Notes under the pieces: model-generated
Told to the model about the DNA's origin: nothing
The model's database searches: none
The model's input: the letters and a program-made list of their open reading frames with translations, nothing else
Made by a program: the position numbers and the translations under genes
Source: Peptococcaceae bacterium BRH_c8a
GTDB lineage: Bacteria > Bacillota > Desulfotomaculia > Desulfotomaculales > Desulfallaceae
Length of the DNA: 56,350 nucleotides
Assembly (NCBI GenBank): GCA_000961575.1
Contig: LADP01000023.1
Location: 1-56,350 of the forward strand
Direction of reading: 5' to 3'
In this document: in pieces, positions 8,262-18,401 of the stretch
Layout of the letters: each line of letters begins with the position of its first letter
Position numbering within the stretch: position 1 is the stretch's first letter

Positions 8262-10022
8262 TTAGAATAATCCCAACACTTTGCCTGTTTCGGTATCGAC
8301 ATCGATACGCCGATAGGCGGGGTCGGAACTGGTACCGGGCATCAGGCTGATGCTTCCTGTCATGGGGCACAGGAACTTGGCGCCGGCGAAGATAAGAACG
8401 TCGCGCACCGGCAGCACCCAACCCTTGGGCACGCCCTTTTTGACAGGGTCGGCTGACAGGCTGAGGTGAGTCTTCACCATCATGGTGGCGAAATCTTTAT
8501 ACGCAGGGTTGGATTCGAACATTTTGGCCTTGGCTTCGGCTTCGGGGGTCCAGGTTACGCCGTCAGCGCCGTAAACTTCTTTGGCGATGATTTCAACCCT
8601 CTGGCGCAGGGGTGTTTCAATCGGATACAGGAACTTGAAGTTGACTTCGTCGTTGCAGGCATCGATAACGGCATCGGCCAGTTCCAGTGCGCCGTCGCCG
8701 CCCTTGGCCCAGTGTTCGGACAAAGCGCAGCGTGCACCGGCAGCCTCGGCAGCCCGGCGAACAGCGGCAATTTCGTCCTTGGTGTCGGTATGGAAAGCGT
8801 TAATGCAGACCACCGGGTTGATGCCGGCTTTACGGATGGTGTTAATGTGGTGCACCATGTTCTCGCAGCCTTTTTCAACCAGCCCGACGTTCTCCTTGAT
8901 GTACTCTTCAGGCAGGGGACGACCGGCCACAACGGCAGGGCCACCGCCGTGCATCTTGAGGGCCCGGATGGTGGTGGTGAGCACAGACACGTTCGGGGTC
9001 AGTCCACTGAAGCGGCACTTGACGTTCCAGAATTTCTCAAAGCCGATATCAGCAGCGAATCCGCTCTCGGTGATGTTGTAATCGAACATCTTGAGGGCAA
9101 TCCGGTCGGCGATAATGGAGGATTGGCCGATGGCGATATTGGCGAACGGACCGGCGTGTACCAGCACGGGCTGGTATTCGGCGGTGCTCATCAGGGTGGG
9201 GTTAATGGCATTACGCATGAAGGCGGTCATGGCGCCGGCCACTTCCAGGTCTTCAGCGGTTACAGGGTTACCCTTCTTATCGTAAGCCACAATAATCTTG
9301 CCGATACGCTCCCGCATATCCTTAAGGTCGGTGGCTACGGCCAGAATGGCCATGATTTCCGAACTCACGGCAATACTAAACTTGGACTGCATCATATAGC
9401 CGTCCATTTTGCCGCCAATGCCGATGATAATGTTGCGCAGGGCTTGGGCGCAGAAGTCTATAATCCAGTTAAACTGTACATTGGTGGGGTCAATTCCCAG
9501 ACGGCGCAGGTTACGCTTGGCCAGTTCGGCGTCGTCGTAATTGCGCTCGTGCTGCATCCGGGCGGTCAGAGCCACCATGCCCAGGTTATGAGCATTCATA
9601 ATGTCGTTCAGGTCACCGGTAAGACCAAGCGAGAACTCGGTCATGGGGATAGCCAGCGCGTTGCCGCCGCCGGCAGCAGTGCCCTTAATATTCATAGTGG
9701 GGCCACCGGATGGCTGGCGAATGGCTGCGCCCGCGTTCATGCCACGCTTGCCCATACCTTCTGCCAAACCCATGGTGGTGGTGGTTTTGCCTTCACCCAG
9801 CGGGGTGGGGGTAATAGCCGTAACGTTAATATATTTGCCGTCCGGCTTGTCCTTGAGACGATCGATAATCTTCATGAAATCCAGCTTGCAAATTCTCCCC
9901 ATGGGAATAATCTCGTCTTTTTGCAGGCCTAACTTCTCTGCCCATTCATAGGGCAGCGGCATATTCTTTTCCGCCTGTTCAGCTATTTCAAAGTCCTTCA
10001 TCTTAGTTGCATCGTATGACAT
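8262..10022 (-). CDS. fhs: Formate--tetrahydrofolate ligase
   Basis: Fhs makes 10-formyl-tetrahydrofolate from formate, ATP and tetrahydrofolate. In acetogens and syntrophs it is a methyl-branch enzyme of the Wood-Ljungdahl pathway; elsewhere it feeds purine synthesis. The 586-aa protein is slightly longer than the usual ~555 aa. It has the P-loop [14 protein letters not shown] at ~72-85, [19 protein letters not shown], the [12 protein letters not shown] segment, and the C-terminal [23 protein letters not shown] precedes ATG 10022. It is flanked by a terminator and a 175-bp upstream region, so it is likely transcribed alone. A long antisense open frame over it is a shadow of its GC-biased codons. 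Confidence 0.97.
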   Translation of the reverse strand: MSYDATKMKDFEIAEQAEKNMPLPYEWAEKLGLQKDEIIPMGRICKLDFMKIIDRLKDKPDGKYINVTAITPTPLGEGKTTTTMGLAEGMGKRGMNAGAAIRQPSGGPTMNIKGTAAGGGNALAIPMTEFSLGLTGDLNDIMNAHNLGMVALTARMQHERNYDDAELAKRNLRRLGIDPTNVQFNWIIDFCAQALRNIIIGIGGKMDGYMMQSKFSIAVSSEIMAILAVATDLKDMRERIGKIIVAYDKKGNPVTAEDLEVAGAMTAFMRNAINPTLMSTAEYQPVLVHAGPFANIAIGQSSIIADRIALKMFDYNITESGFAADIGFEKFWNVKCRFSGLTPNVSVLTTTIRALKMHGGGPAVVAGRPLPEEYIKENVGLVEKGCENMVHHINTIRKAGINPVVCINAFHTDTKDEIAAVRRAAEAAGARCALSEHWAKGGDGALELADAVIDACNDEVNFKFLYPIETPLRQRVEIIAKEVYGADGVTWTPEAEAKAKMFESNPAYKDFATMMVKTHLSLSADPVKKGVPKGWVLPVRDVLIFAGAKFLCPMTGSISLMPGTSSDPAYRRIDVDTETGKVLGLF

Positions 10023-10197
10023 TTAAAAATATCCTCTCCTCTCGATATACTAAAAATTACTCTTTTTAAAAAACGCCCCCGTTTATCCCCTACCTCCAAA
10101 CCCCCTTTACTTCTTGTTAGTATTCGTGTTTTACCAAAATATATATTCTCCTTTAAATGTGTATTTTTCCTGCCTGTTTCTGCATGTTTCAGAAAAT

Positions 10198-10605
10198 TTA
10201 CGAGCGTTTGGATTTTTCCGCCACCCGTTGTAAAAATTTTTCTGCCGGTACAATAAACCGTTCGTGGGTACCTCTCCCCACTTGTTCACGGTCATCAAAG
10301 GCCTCTACTGTAAACACCAAGCGCCGCCCGTCAATTTCTCGTAATTCAGACCGGGCCTCAATGGTACCGTCTACCGGTGTTGCGGCAATATGTTCGACGT
10401 CCACTCTGATACCCACCGTGGTATAACCTTCCGGTAACAGGGGGTCAACGGAACTAAGGGCCGCTTTTTCCATTAAACCAATCATGGCCGGCGTGGCAAA
10501 TACACTTACCGAACCGCTGCCGTAAGCCATGGCGGTATTGCTGTCGTCCACCGTAACCCCGGCCGAACCGCGCAAACCTGTTTTGATATTAGCGGTCATG
10601 GACAT
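10198..10605 (-). CDS. Thioesterase, hotdog fold (fluoroacetyl-CoA thioesterase FlK-like)
   Basis: This 135-aa protein has the single hotdog domain of acyl-CoA thioesterases of the FlK-like group: GSGSVSVFATPAMIGLMEKAA forms the central helix, followed by TTVGIRVDVEHIAATPVD and GRGTHERFIV. It probably hydrolyses a small acyl-CoA; the natural substrate cannot be read from sequence. Of three close ATG codons, 10605 is chosen because GGAGG lies seven bases before it; ATG 10611 is too close. It stands alone between fhs and a strong hairpin repeat upstream. Confidence 0.75.
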   Translation of the reverse strand: MSMTANIKTGLRGSAGVTVDDSNTAMAYGSGSVSVFATPAMIGLMEKAALSSVDPLLPEGYTTVGIRVDVEHIAATPVDGTIEARSELREIDGRRLVFTVEAFDDREQVGRGTHERFIVPAEKFLQRVAEKSKRS

Positions 10606-10696
10606 GGCCATACCTCCAGTAAAAAATTAAAAATTCATTTAATTTAAATTTCTACGTAGTGTTTATTTTTTCCTGCTCATGAAGATATTAAATTTA

Positions 10697-10772
10697 GGGG
10701 TCAGGCCCTGCATAACTGCGTAACGATAATATAATTTGATTATCGTTACGCAGTTATGCAGGGCCTGACCCC
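10697..10772. repeat. Perfect 34-bp inverted repeat (GGGGTCAGGCC family)
   Basis: Left arm 10697-10730 begins GGGGTCAGGCCCTGCATAA and is exactly complementary to 10739-10772, with an 8-base loop. A further CCTGACCCCTAA at 10780-10791 pairs with the outer TTAGGGGTCAGG, giving nested ends. There is no U-tract on either strand. It lies between ndk and the thioesterase gene. Confidence 0.9.
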
Positions 10773-10797
10773 TTGGTTTACCTGACCCCTAAGCTTT

Positions 10798-11247
10798 TTA
10801 CTCGTACAGCCAGCTATCCACTTCTTTATTGTAGTCAATAATTTCTTCCGGAGCAAAGAACAGGCCAATTTCCCTGGCCGCACTTTCCGGTGAGTCGGAG
10901 CCGTGCACTACGTTGCGGCCAACGTCCATGCCAAAACTGCCTCTAATGGTTCCGGTTGCTGCTTTTAGCGGGTTGGTGGCGCCCATCATATCCCGCGCTG
11001 TGCTCACCACATCTTTGCCTTCCAGCACCATAGCCACCACCGGCCCCGAGGTGATAAAATCCACCAGTGGCTCAAAGAAAGGTTTACCCTTATGTTCTCC
11101 GTAGTGTTTTTCGGCCAGTTCCCTGGATATACGCAACATTTTAAGGGCTACAATTTTGATACCCCTTTTTTCAAATCGGGCGATGATTTCTCCCACTAGG
11201 TTTCTCTGTACCCCGTCGGGCTTGACCATTACATATGTTCTGTCCAA
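10798..11247 (-). CDS. ndk: Nucleoside-diphosphate kinase
   Basis: Ndk equilibrates nucleoside tri- and diphosphates through a phosphohistidine. The 149-aa protein has the usual length, with the N-terminal [22 protein letters not shown], and the active-site His in the [12 protein letters not shown] motif (residues ~116-127). The start is TTG 11247, with AAGGAGG 11 bases upstream, which agrees with family N-termini. It follows ftsH by 15 bp and is probably in the same transcript. Confidence 0.96.
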   Translation of the reverse strand: MDRTYVMVKPDGVQRNLVGEIIARFEKRGIKIVALKMLRISRELAEKHYGEHKGKPFFEPLVDFITSGPVVAMVLEGKDVVSTARDMMGATNPLKAATGTIRGSFGMDVGRNVVHGSDSPESAAREIGLFFAPEEIIDYNKEVDSWLYE

Positions 11248-11262
11248 AAAAATGCATCCTCC

Positions 11263-13089
11263 TTACGATTTATCCAAATTTATGCCTGTTTCCCGCATCA
11301 GTTCGCCCAGTTCGTTAGCTTCAATGGTTTCCTTTTCCATCAGCTGGTGGGCTAACTTGTGCAGTGCGTCCATGTGGTTATTTAGCAGGTCTCTCGCCCG
11401 GTTGTAGTTCCTCTCCACGATGTTCTTAACTTCCCGGTCAACGGAGGCAGCTACTTCCTCACCATAGTTGCGATCTCGGGAGATATCCCGGCCCAAGAAC
11501 ACTTGCTCCTGTTTGTGACCCAAGGTCATGGGGCCAATTTCATCGCTCATGCCGAACTCCATGATCATCTTGCGCACCAGTTCAGTGGAGCGCTCCAGGT
11601 CGTTTTGAGCGCCGGTGCTGATTTCTTTTAACACCAGGGCCTCGGCTACCCGTCCGCCCAGTAACATGGTCACCTGGTCCAGCAACTGAGAGCGGGTGGC
11701 AAAACGACGGTCTTCCTTGGGCAGCAGCAATGTATAACCACCGGCCCGCCCGCGGGGAATAATGGACACCTTATGCACCGGGTCAGTATTAGGCAGCAGG
11801 TATCCCACCACTGCGTGCCCGGCTTCGTGATAGGAAACCAACTTTTTCTCCACTTCACTGATCACCCGGGATTTCTTTTCCGGTCCCGCAATGACCCGTT
11901 CGACAGAATCCTCCAGTTCAGCCTGACTAATCTCCTTCATGTTTCGTCTGGCGGCCAACAGCGCCGCTTCGTTAACCAGATTGGCCAGGTCAGCACCGGT
12001 AAAACCGGGGGTACGGCGAGCTAATACATCCAAGTCAACGCTACCCGCCAGGGGCTTGCCCCGGGAGTGTACCTTCAAAATTTCCTTACGGCCCAACACA
12101 TCAGGAATGTCCACCACCACTTCCCGGTCGAACCGGCCCGGTCTTAGCAACGCCGGGTCTAGAATATCGGGTCGGTTAGTGGCGGCGATGATGATAATCC
12201 CTTCATTGGATTCAAAGCCGTCCATTTCCACCAGTAGCTGGTTTAAGGTCTGTTCCCGTTCATCGTGTCCGCCGCCCAGCCCCGCTCCGCGCTGTCGGCC
12301 AACGGCATCAATTTCGTCTACAAACACTATGCAGGGCGCATTTTTCTTGGCCTGTTCAAAAAGGTCACGCACCCGGGAGGCCCCTACACCTACAAACATC
12401 TCCACGAAATCAGAGCCGCTGATACTGAAAAAAGGCACGCCCGCCTCTCCGGCTACAGCCCGAGCCAGCAGCGTTTTACCAGTACCCGGCGAACCGAATA
12501 ACAGCACCCCTTTGGGGATGCGGGCCCCTAATTCGGTAAACTTTTTAGGACTCTTGAGGAACTCAACGATTTCCTCCAGTTCTTCCTTGACCTCATCGGC
12601 CCCGGCAACGTCGGCAAAAGTTACTTTTTTCTTATCATCGGTATGCAGCCTGGCCTTGCTTTTACCAAAAGACATCACCCGGTTGCCCCCGCCCTGGGTC
12701 TGCTGCATTAGGAAGAAAAACAGCAACACAAAAAGCATAATTGGCAGCAGGGTGGTTAACAAACCTACCCACCAACCCGGCTGGGGTGGATCTTCCACCT
12801 CGTAGGGCACATTTTTGTCCAGGAGTTGGTTCTCCAAACGCTCAATGCTCGGAACTGTGCTGCGCAGTTGGAACTCGGTTCCATCCGGGCTCGTGCCGGT
12901 AATTAGGGTGGTAAATTCATTGGGCTGAAGCGTTACTCCCTGGATTTGACCCTGGTTTAAGGCCGAATAAAACCGATTAAACGACCATTCTTCGGGCTCC
13001 TCGGTCTTGGGGGAAGTGTACTTAATCAGGGCTATGGTAATAAGAACGATGAGCAGGTAAATGCTCAGGTTCTTGACAACCTTGTTCAA
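11263..13089 (-). CDS. ftsH: ATP-dependent zinc metalloprotease FtsH
   Basis: FtsH is the membrane-anchored AAA+ protease that degrades unneeded membrane and regulatory proteins. The 608-aa protein has two transmembrane helices ([31 protein letters not shown]) around an extracytoplasmic domain, Walker A GSPGTGKT, Walker [10 protein letters not shown], the SRH region [18 protein letters not shown], and the zinc site HEAGH with a downstream acidic ligand in the [19 protein letters not shown] region. The TTG at 13089 is preferred as start: AGGAG lies ten bases upstream and the protein then begins MNKVVKNLS like its homologues. ATG 13122 has no ribosome site. It lies after tilS, as in B. subtilis, but without hprT between them. 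Confidence 0.96.
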   Translation of the reverse strand: MNKVVKNLSIYLLIVLITIALIKYTSPKTEEPEEWSFNRFYSALNQGQIQGVTLQPNEFTTLITGTSPDGTEFQLRSTVPSIERLENQLLDKNVPYEVEDPPQPGWWVGLLTTLLPIMLFVLLFFFLMQQTQGGGNRVMSFGKSKARLHTDDKKKVTFADVAGADEVKEELEEIVEFLKSPKKFTELGARIPKGVLLFGSPGTGKTLLARAVAGEAGVPFFSISGSDFVEMFVGVGASRVRDLFEQAKKNAPCIVFVDEIDAVGRQRGAGLGGGHDEREQTLNQLLVEMDGFESNEGIIIIAATNRPDILDPALLRPGRFDREVVVDIPDVLGRKEILKVHSRGKPLAGSVDLDVLARRTPGFTGADLANLVNEAALLAARRNMKEISQAELEDSVERVIAGPEKKSRVISEVEKKLVSYHEAGHAVVGYLLPNTDPVHKVSIIPRGRAGGYTLLLPKEDRRFATRSQLLDQVTMLLGGRVAEALVLKEISTGAQNDLERSTELVRKMIMEFGMSDEIGPMTLGHKQEQVFLGRDISRDRNYGEEVAASVDREVKNIVERNYNRARDLLNNHMDALHKLAHQLMEKETIEANELGELMRETGINLDKS

Positions 13090-13160
13090 ACAAAGCCAAC
13101 TCCTCTCAAAATGACGGTTCATTAAGTATGAATGTTATTATAACAAAAAAGTTCGCGATA

Positions 13161-14618
13161 TCAATGCTCATTTTCGGACGGATTGTATCCTCGTATTAGC
13201 TTATCACAAAAACTTTCCCGGTAATCGTAAATAAATAAGTGCAGGCAGGTAGTTGTATCTTCGGTTACTTTGAATTTTTGGCCTGGCCGTATACCCGTTA
13301 CCCAAGCTATATCATCCCCGGAAACCACCAACGGCAGATAGTCGCGCAGGCGCCGGGGTACCTTGTGGTCTATGAGAAATTTCTTTAATTTCATACTTCC
13401 TTTAAGACCCAGCGGTGCGAATCGGTCACCCTGCATCCGGCGTCGTACCACAAGGGGCATGGCCAGACGATCATAATCCAACAGCGTCTCATCAGAACCC
13501 AGAGCAGACGGGTCACCTGCCTCAGCTGCCGGTAGGATATGTGCTCCAATGGACAGGCCGGCTTCTTGAACAGTCGTTATCCCAGGGACCTTAATGCGAT
13601 GTTGGTAAAAAGGAACTTCCTTTTCTTTTCCATCCAGGGTAAATTCCAACAAATCATAATTCTTTTTACAGGTTATTCCTCTTGGGAGATCAATTTGTTG
13701 GTAACCTCCTCCACCCTTTATTATTTCCAAAATCTGTTCAATATGACCAAATCCGAGATCATCGTTACTGCCACATATTTCAAACCATGCCCGGCGTATT
13801 ACCCGGCGCAGTATGGCACTCGGCTGGGCCAGCAATTTATCTCGATCCAGGGCGATGCTGTTGCCGGTTGTATGGGTTCTGACCCGGTAAAATATCGCAT
13901 CGGACTGTTTTTCCAGGTATTCGTCTTCCTCACGGCATATTCCACCCAACCTGTTCAATGCATCAGCTAAATTAGGGTTATATTTTTTTTCCAGCGTGGG
14001 AATTAATTCCAACCTAATCCGGTTGCGCAGGTACTTAACCTGAAGGTTACTGGAGTCCAGTCTAGTGGCAAGATTATGTTGGTGGCAGTAAGCTTCAATT
14101 TCCCATCGTCTAATGTTGAGCAGCGGGCGGATATAAAACCTGTCCCGCACCGGTTGCATACCGGCCAGGCCACCGGGACCGGCACCACGTAGCAAATGAA
14201 GTAGTATTGTTTCGGCCTGGTCGTCGGCATGATGTCCCAAAGCTATCCGGGCAGCACCGGTTTTCAAGGCCACCTCACTCAGGAAACTATACCTTATTTC
14301 GCGGGCGCCTGCCTGTGCAGAAAGGCCCATCCGGGCACTGTATGCAGGTGCATTTCTAGTTTCAATATATGATTCAAGGTTCAGGCGGCGGGCAAACTCT
14401 TCAACAAACTTGGCGTCAGATTCTGCTTCAACACCCCTGAACCCATGGTTCAAGTGTGCCACCACCAACTTATAGCCAAATTGTTCACGCAGTCGACAAA
14501 GTACATGCAGCAGCGCTACCGAGTCCGGCCCGCCGGACACACCGACCACCACTGTCTCACCACCGCTGACCATGTCATATCTTTTAATTTGTTTAGCCAC
14601 CCGTTTAGCCAAAGGCAT
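13161..14618 (-). CDS. tilS: tRNA(Ile)-lysidine synthase
   Basis: TilS modifies C34 of the tRNA-Ile anticodon to lysidine, so that it reads AUA codons. The 485-aa protein (from ATG 14618) has the ATP-PPase loop VVGVSGGPDSVALLHVL, HLNHGFRGVEAESD, the LGHHADDQAETILLHLLRG segment, and a C-terminal TilS domain (RRMQGDRFAPLGLKGSMKLKKF). The frame stays open upstream to 14723, but those residues are not family-like. An alternative is GTG 14630, with AGGA at a good distance. It follows spoIIE, as in B. subtilis. Confidence 0.94.
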   Translation of the reverse strand: MPLAKRVAKQIKRYDMVSGGETVVVGVSGGPDSVALLHVLCRLREQFGYKLVVAHLNHGFRGVEAESDAKFVEEFARRLNLESYIETRNAPAYSARMGLSAQAGAREIRYSFLSEVALKTGAARIALGHHADDQAETILLHLLRGAGPGGLAGMQPVRDRFYIRPLLNIRRWEIEAYCHQHNLATRLDSSNLQVKYLRNRIRLELIPTLEKKYNPNLADALNRLGGICREEDEYLEKQSDAIFYRVRTHTTGNSIALDRDKLLAQPSAILRRVIRRAWFEICGSNDDLGFGHIEQILEIIKGGGGYQQIDLPRGITCKKNYDLLEFTLDGKEKEVPFYQHRIKVPGITTVQEAGLSIGAHILPAAEAGDPSALGSDETLLDYDRLAMPLVVRRRMQGDRFAPLGLKGSMKLKKFLIDHKVPRRLRDYLPLVVSGDDIAWVTGIRPGQKFKVTEDTTTCLHLFIYDYRESFCDKLIRGYNPSENEH

Positions 14619-14773
14619 GGCTTCACCCACATTATTCCTGTTTTTTTTTACTTCAACACGAGAAAGAAAATATCCTTCTATCATTATGTAGCCAAACAAG
14701 GAAAAATGGCCCGGTGTGGCCATTTTAGTTTTAATTAAGCATTGGGCGGTATCATTTTACCATAAACACCCTA

Positions 14774-17137
14774 TCAAGCACTCGCAAGGGGCGCCCCTAC
14801 ACGTATGGCCAGAACCGTCATATCATCCAACACATGCCCGTTCCCACCACTGCGGGCAAGCTTAACCAATAGTTCAGCAACTTCCCCGGGAGGCAGGTCA
14901 ATTATTTCGCCCAATACGCCGGCCACCCAATCTTCATCTTCATCTGTTTCCCGATGGGCATCAATTACCCCGTCAGTAACCATAACCAGCAAATCACCAA
15001 CAGCCAGTTTTTCATGCCGAGAAAAGGTGCTTATTTCATTTACAATCCCCACCGGTAACGAATGGGATCTAATAATCTCCACCTTATCCCCACGAACCAA
15101 AAAACCCGGGGCAGCCCCGATTTTAATTAATTCAGCCTGACCTAAATAAAGGTTAAGCTCCAGGATATCCAGGGTGGCGAAACTGTCTTCAGGCTCTCGC
15201 CGCATCATCACCGAATTAACTGTACGGATAGCAGGTTCCCCACCATACCCGGCCTGGAGTAACTGTTTAAGTAATTTAAGGGTTGCAACGCTTTCGGCAG
15301 CTGCTGATGGCCCGGAGCCCATACCGTCACTAAGCATGATTACCAGACGTCCACCCGAAAGCTGCACCACAGCATGCGTATCCCCCGAAACGGTATTATC
15401 TCTCGCGGCCAGCCGGGAAAGGCCTAAAGATATGCCGTGTTGTAAATCCGGGTAGAGCCGAAAACGGCAAAAGTTTTCTCCACCATCACATATACAGTCC
15501 ATAAAAGCCGGCGCCAAATTCTGACCGGTCAAACGACTTAAAAGCGGCGCCACGTCATAACGGCATTTCTTCAAGCCCTTACAGGCGACCATGGTCACTT
15601 CCACTTCGCACCCTCTGGAGACGGGATATAGAACCAGTTCGGAGACCGGCAAGTCTGCCTGTTTCAGTTCTTTTTTCAAATATTCGGCCCGCCTGATCCA
15701 GTTATCCTTTTCGGCTTCGGCTTCTAGAACCAACTGCCCTACCACGCCATTCATCCCGCGCAGGTGGCCGGAAACCAGTTCTCTGCCATCCCGCAGGCAG
15801 CTTTCCCAACATTGTTTCACCCTGTGTAACCGATGCAGGCAGTTCATGCCCACAATCATTTCGCCGGAACGAGAGCACCGTTCGGCAAAGCTCTGGTCTA
15901 TATCAGATGGTTTTAATTTTTCATTGCGTTTAACGGTCTCCCTCAAATACTCCAGGGTGTTTTTGGTAAGTTCGGATTCTTTGCCCCAGCATACCCGCTG
16001 TAGTGGACAGCCGGCACAGACCATTTCCTTTAGCTCCGCCACCAGGTCCCGCCGGCTGGTTTTATGATCCTCTGTTTCCCGAGACCCGCCGACATGTTCG
16101 TAAGTGCGAGAAATTTCTTCAAACATCCCGGTCCAGCGTCTTAACCGGCCTGACAGGTTTGTTTCTTTCGCTGCTTCATCGTCACCACCGGCCAAGTCCC
16201 ATGGTTGGACCGTTGGCAGGTAGTTTCGCAATCCGTTCAAGAACACTCCCGGCAGCAGAAAAAATACCAGTACCGCCACTGCAGATTCACCCAACACCCC
16301 CAGGATATCCCTACCGCTGCCCAGATAAACCGTGAGTAGAATGCTGCCCATTAAGAAGCCGGCCACCACCCCCGTCCGGCCCATGACCCGACAAATCCCG
16401 CCCAATAAACCGGCAAAGGCGGCCGCCCCGGCAGCCGCCGGTGAAATGGTATATACCAACCCGGGCAGCACCCCCATAACCGCACCGGCGGAAGCCCCCA
16501 GACCGCCTCCCCCGATATAACCGGCCACCAGCACTACCAGTCCCGCCAGTATGCCGCCCGGACTGATATAATTCCATTGCAGTTGCCCCGCTGCTGCCAC
16601 CAGGCAGGAAAGCATTAAAACCATGCAAAACATGTCACCGGCAGCCACTTGTTCCCGCCGGGCCACCTGCCCTAGACCCGTAAGGGCTTTTAAAAAAGCT
16701 ACCGCCAAAAGAGCACCAAAAATTGAATCAAACAAAACCCGAATATATTCGTAATTGCTTGGGGTGGTAAGAGCTACGTACCCGGTGCCCATTACAACCA
16801 GCACCGCAAACACCGCCCCCCCCAGCAAAAACCGTAAACCAGTGGTCTTTAAGGACAAAGAAAGAGCAGCCATACCTACTAATGCCAGTGTAGTCAACCT
16901 CATTACGAGTTCCCAACCATCGTTTATCAGGTATAACCCCATTGCCGCTCCCAAAAAAACCGGCCATGCCCTTCCACGATAAGCAGCGATTCCAGCTGCC
17001 ACGAAAGCGGGTCCAAAGGGAAACAACTCGCCCAATAGTACAGCGCGACCCAATAGGAAACCGGCTAACAACATAACTGCCATCCCAACTAAATCTTTAA
17101 GCCCAAATCGCAAAACACCTTTATAATTTGGGGACAT
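14774..17137 (-). CDS. spoIIE: Stage II sporulation protein E (SpoIIE phosphatase)
   Basis: SpoIIE is the membrane PP2C phosphatase at the sporulation septum that dephosphorylates SpoIIAA and so activates sigma-F. Residues ~10-330 hold about ten hydrophobic membrane segments. A middle FtsZ-interaction region follows (CAGCPLQRVCWGKE and other Cys), and the C-terminal phosphatase has VQLSGGRLVIMLSDGMGSG and LLVMVTDGVIDAH with the metal-binding Asp residues. From ATG 17137 the length is 787 aa, close to the B. subtilis protein. The start is uncertain: the frame is open to 17323, and a GGGGACATTC repeat covers 17130-17207, placing GGAGG 18 bases before ATG. Flanked by tilS and a ppx/gppA gene. 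Confidence 0.93.
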   Translation of the reverse strand: MSPNYKGVLRFGLKDLVGMAVMLLAGFLLGRAVLLGELFPFGPAFVAAGIAAYRGRAWPVFLGAAMGLYLINDGWELVMRLTTLALVGMAALSLSLKTTGLRFLLGGAVFAVLVVMGTGYVALTTPSNYEYIRVLFDSIFGALLAVAFLKALTGLGQVARREQVAAGDMFCMVLMLSCLVAAAGQLQWNYISPGGILAGLVVLVAGYIGGGGLGASAGAVMGVLPGLVYTISPAAAGAAAFAGLLGGICRVMGRTGVVAGFLMGSILLTVYLGSGRDILGVLGESAVAVLVFFLLPGVFLNGLRNYLPTVQPWDLAGGDDEAAKETNLSGRLRRWTGMFEEISRTYEHVGGSRETEDHKTSRRDLVAELKEMVCAGCPLQRVCWGKESELTKNTLEYLRETVKRNEKLKPSDIDQSFAERCSRSGEMIVGMNCLHRLHRVKQCWESCLRDGRELVSGHLRGMNGVVGQLVLEAEAEKDNWIRRAEYLKKELKQADLPVSELVLYPVSRGCEVEVTMVACKGLKKCRYDVAPLLSRLTGQNLAPAFMDCICDGGENFCRFRLYPDLQHGISLGLSRLAARDNTVSGDTHAVVQLSGGRLVIMLSDGMGSGPSAAAESVATLKLLKQLLQAGYGGEPAIRTVNSVMMRREPEDSFATLDILELNLYLGQAELIKIGAAPGFLVRGDKVEIIRSHSLPVGIVNEISTFSRHEKLAVGDLLVMVTDGVIDAHRETDEDEDWVAGVLGEIIDLPPGEVAELLVKLARSGGNGHVLDDMTVLAIRVGAPLASA

Positions 17138-17207
17138 TCTATAGTTGGGGACATTCCTCCAAAGGAGGTGTGTCCCCTTTCCGTTGCCGGAGGTGTGTCC
17201 CCTTTCC
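17130..17207. repeat. GGGGACA/TGTCCCC repeat cluster at the start of spoIIE
   Basis: GGGGACATTC occurs twice in direct repeat (17130-17139, 17147-17156), and GGAGGTGTGTCCCCTTTCC twice (17164-17182, 17189-17207). The two types are partly complementary, so the stretch can fold into alternative hairpins. It covers the region where the spoIIE ribosome site should be. Confidence 0.75.
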
Positions 17208-17441
17208 TCTTTCCGACTATCCCCCCACCCGGCAGTTGGAAAATTAAATTTCACCGACGGTTCAGCCTTATTTTTTTCTCTTCGGTATTGGTAGGTGTCT
17301 ACCCCGTCAAACAAAAATTCCACCCCTTTGACCTAGTGCAGCGACACAAAAGACCTTTCAGCCTTGCACTAGTGCTACCACACATTATAGTACAAAAGAA
17401 TGGAAATGTATTAACTTATTTGGTATTTTATTACAATTTAA
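17138..17441. other. Upstream region of spoIIE with two kinds of repeat
   Basis: Besides the GGGGACA cluster, this 304-bp gap contains CTAGTGCAGCGACACAAAA at 17333-17351 (also found at 34631 and 34725), whose CTAGTGCA is repeated inversely as TGCACTAG at 17364-17371. The rest, AT-rich, probably contains the spoIIE promoter. No TTCGACA-type Spo0A box was recognised by eye. Confidence 0.45.
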
Positions 17442-18320
17442 TTACGACAACCTTCTCGCCTCAGTGGCAAGCCCATATAATATATCCGCTTCGCTTACCA
17501 TTACCGATTCTGCGCCCAGACCCTGCAACACCCGGTTAAGTATCCGTGCGCCGGCCGGGATAATGTCGGCCCGCTCCGGTTGCAAGCCTGGCAGAACTTT
17601 TCTCTCTTCCAGGGTTAATTCATGCAGTTGTTGATCAAGCCTTAACACCGTGTCCCGGGCCAGGCGAAAACCATGTACCCGCAGGGGATCATAAACGCGC
17701 AAACCCAAAGACATGGCCGCCATGGTGGTTACCGTTCCGCCCACACCTACTACCTCACCATACCCATCCCGGCGTACTGCCAGCACCGCTTCTTCAATCA
17801 CCATCCTAATCTGGCCGCTACCGTATCCGCCTTCGGTCATACGCACCGCGCCGGCATTAACACTAATACAAACAACATGCCCATCCCTGGGCCAAGTAAA
17901 TTCCGTGCTACCGCCGCCAATATCAACCACCACAGCGTTTTGCACATCGTTTAACCCACCCATGACCCCCAGGTAGCTTAACCTGGCTTCATCCTCACCG
18001 GACAACACCCGTAATGATCGGCCCGTGGCAGTGCGCACCAACTGAGTAAATTCTTCACGGTTAGCGGCATCCCTTACCGCACTGGTGGCCGCCAGAATTA
18101 TTTTTTGCGCCCCCAACTCGCCCGCCCGGCTTATGTACTGTTCCAAAACTGCCAGGGTTTTTTCCATAGTCCCGGGTATAAGCCGGCCTTCCGTAATCCC
18201 CTGTCCCAGTCGGGTGGTCTTTAATTCCGTATGCAGTGGCATAACCTTTCCCTGATCATCTACTTCTGCCACCAGCAATCGAACGGAATTGCTGCCCACA
18301 TCTACAGCGGCGACGATCAT
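17442..18320 (-). CDS. Ppx/GppA phosphatase family protein
   Basis: This 292-aa protein is a short Ppx/GppA-type exopolyphosphatase or pppGpp phosphohydrolase with the actin-like ATPase fold. It has AAVDVGSNSVRLLVAEV at the N-terminus, TSAVRDAANREEF, VVVDIGGGSTEFTW, the GVGGTVTTMAAM loop and the RADIIPAGARIL segment. It lacks the C-terminal HD-like domain of the E. coli enzymes, as is common in Clostridia. ATG 18320 has GGGGTGGG just upstream. It lies between yabR and spoIIE, a position occupied by other genes in B. subtilis. Confidence 0.9.
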   Translation of the reverse strand: MIVAAVDVGSNSVRLLVAEVDDQGKVMPLHTELKTTRLGQGITEGRLIPGTMEKTLAVLEQYISRAGELGAQKIILAATSAVRDAANREEFTQLVRTATGRSLRVLSGEDEARLSYLGVMGGLNDVQNAVVVDIGGGSTEFTWPRDGHVVCISVNAGAVRMTEGGYGSGQIRMVIEEAVLAVRRDGYGEVVGVGGTVTTMAAMSLGLRVYDPLRVHGFRLARDTVLRLDQQLHELTLEERKVLPGLQPERADIIPAGARILNRVLQGLGAESVMVSEADILYGLATEARRLS

Positions 18321-18352
18321 ACGCCCACCCCTTTCTCAAAAAGACTTTTAAA

Positions 18353-18381
18353 AAACAAAAAGCATTCCAATAGGAATGCTT
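18353..18381 (-). terminator. Rho-independent terminator after yabR
   Basis: On the minus strand AAGCATTCC-TATT-GGAATGCTT is followed by UUUUUG and a second U-rich run, about 20 bp after the yabR stop codon. Confidence 0.75.
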
Positions 18382-18401
18382 AATAAGCGTTTTAATTACC
18401 T

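Noticed and set aside
8466-9932. A 488-codon open frame antisense to fhs
   Set aside because: It is Gly/His/Val-rich, has no ribosome site and no family resemblance; it is the reverse-frame shadow of a highly conserved, GC3-biased gene.
10697-10772. The 34-bp inverted repeat as a transcription terminator of ndk
   Set aside because: No U-tract follows on either strand; it fits a repeat family better.
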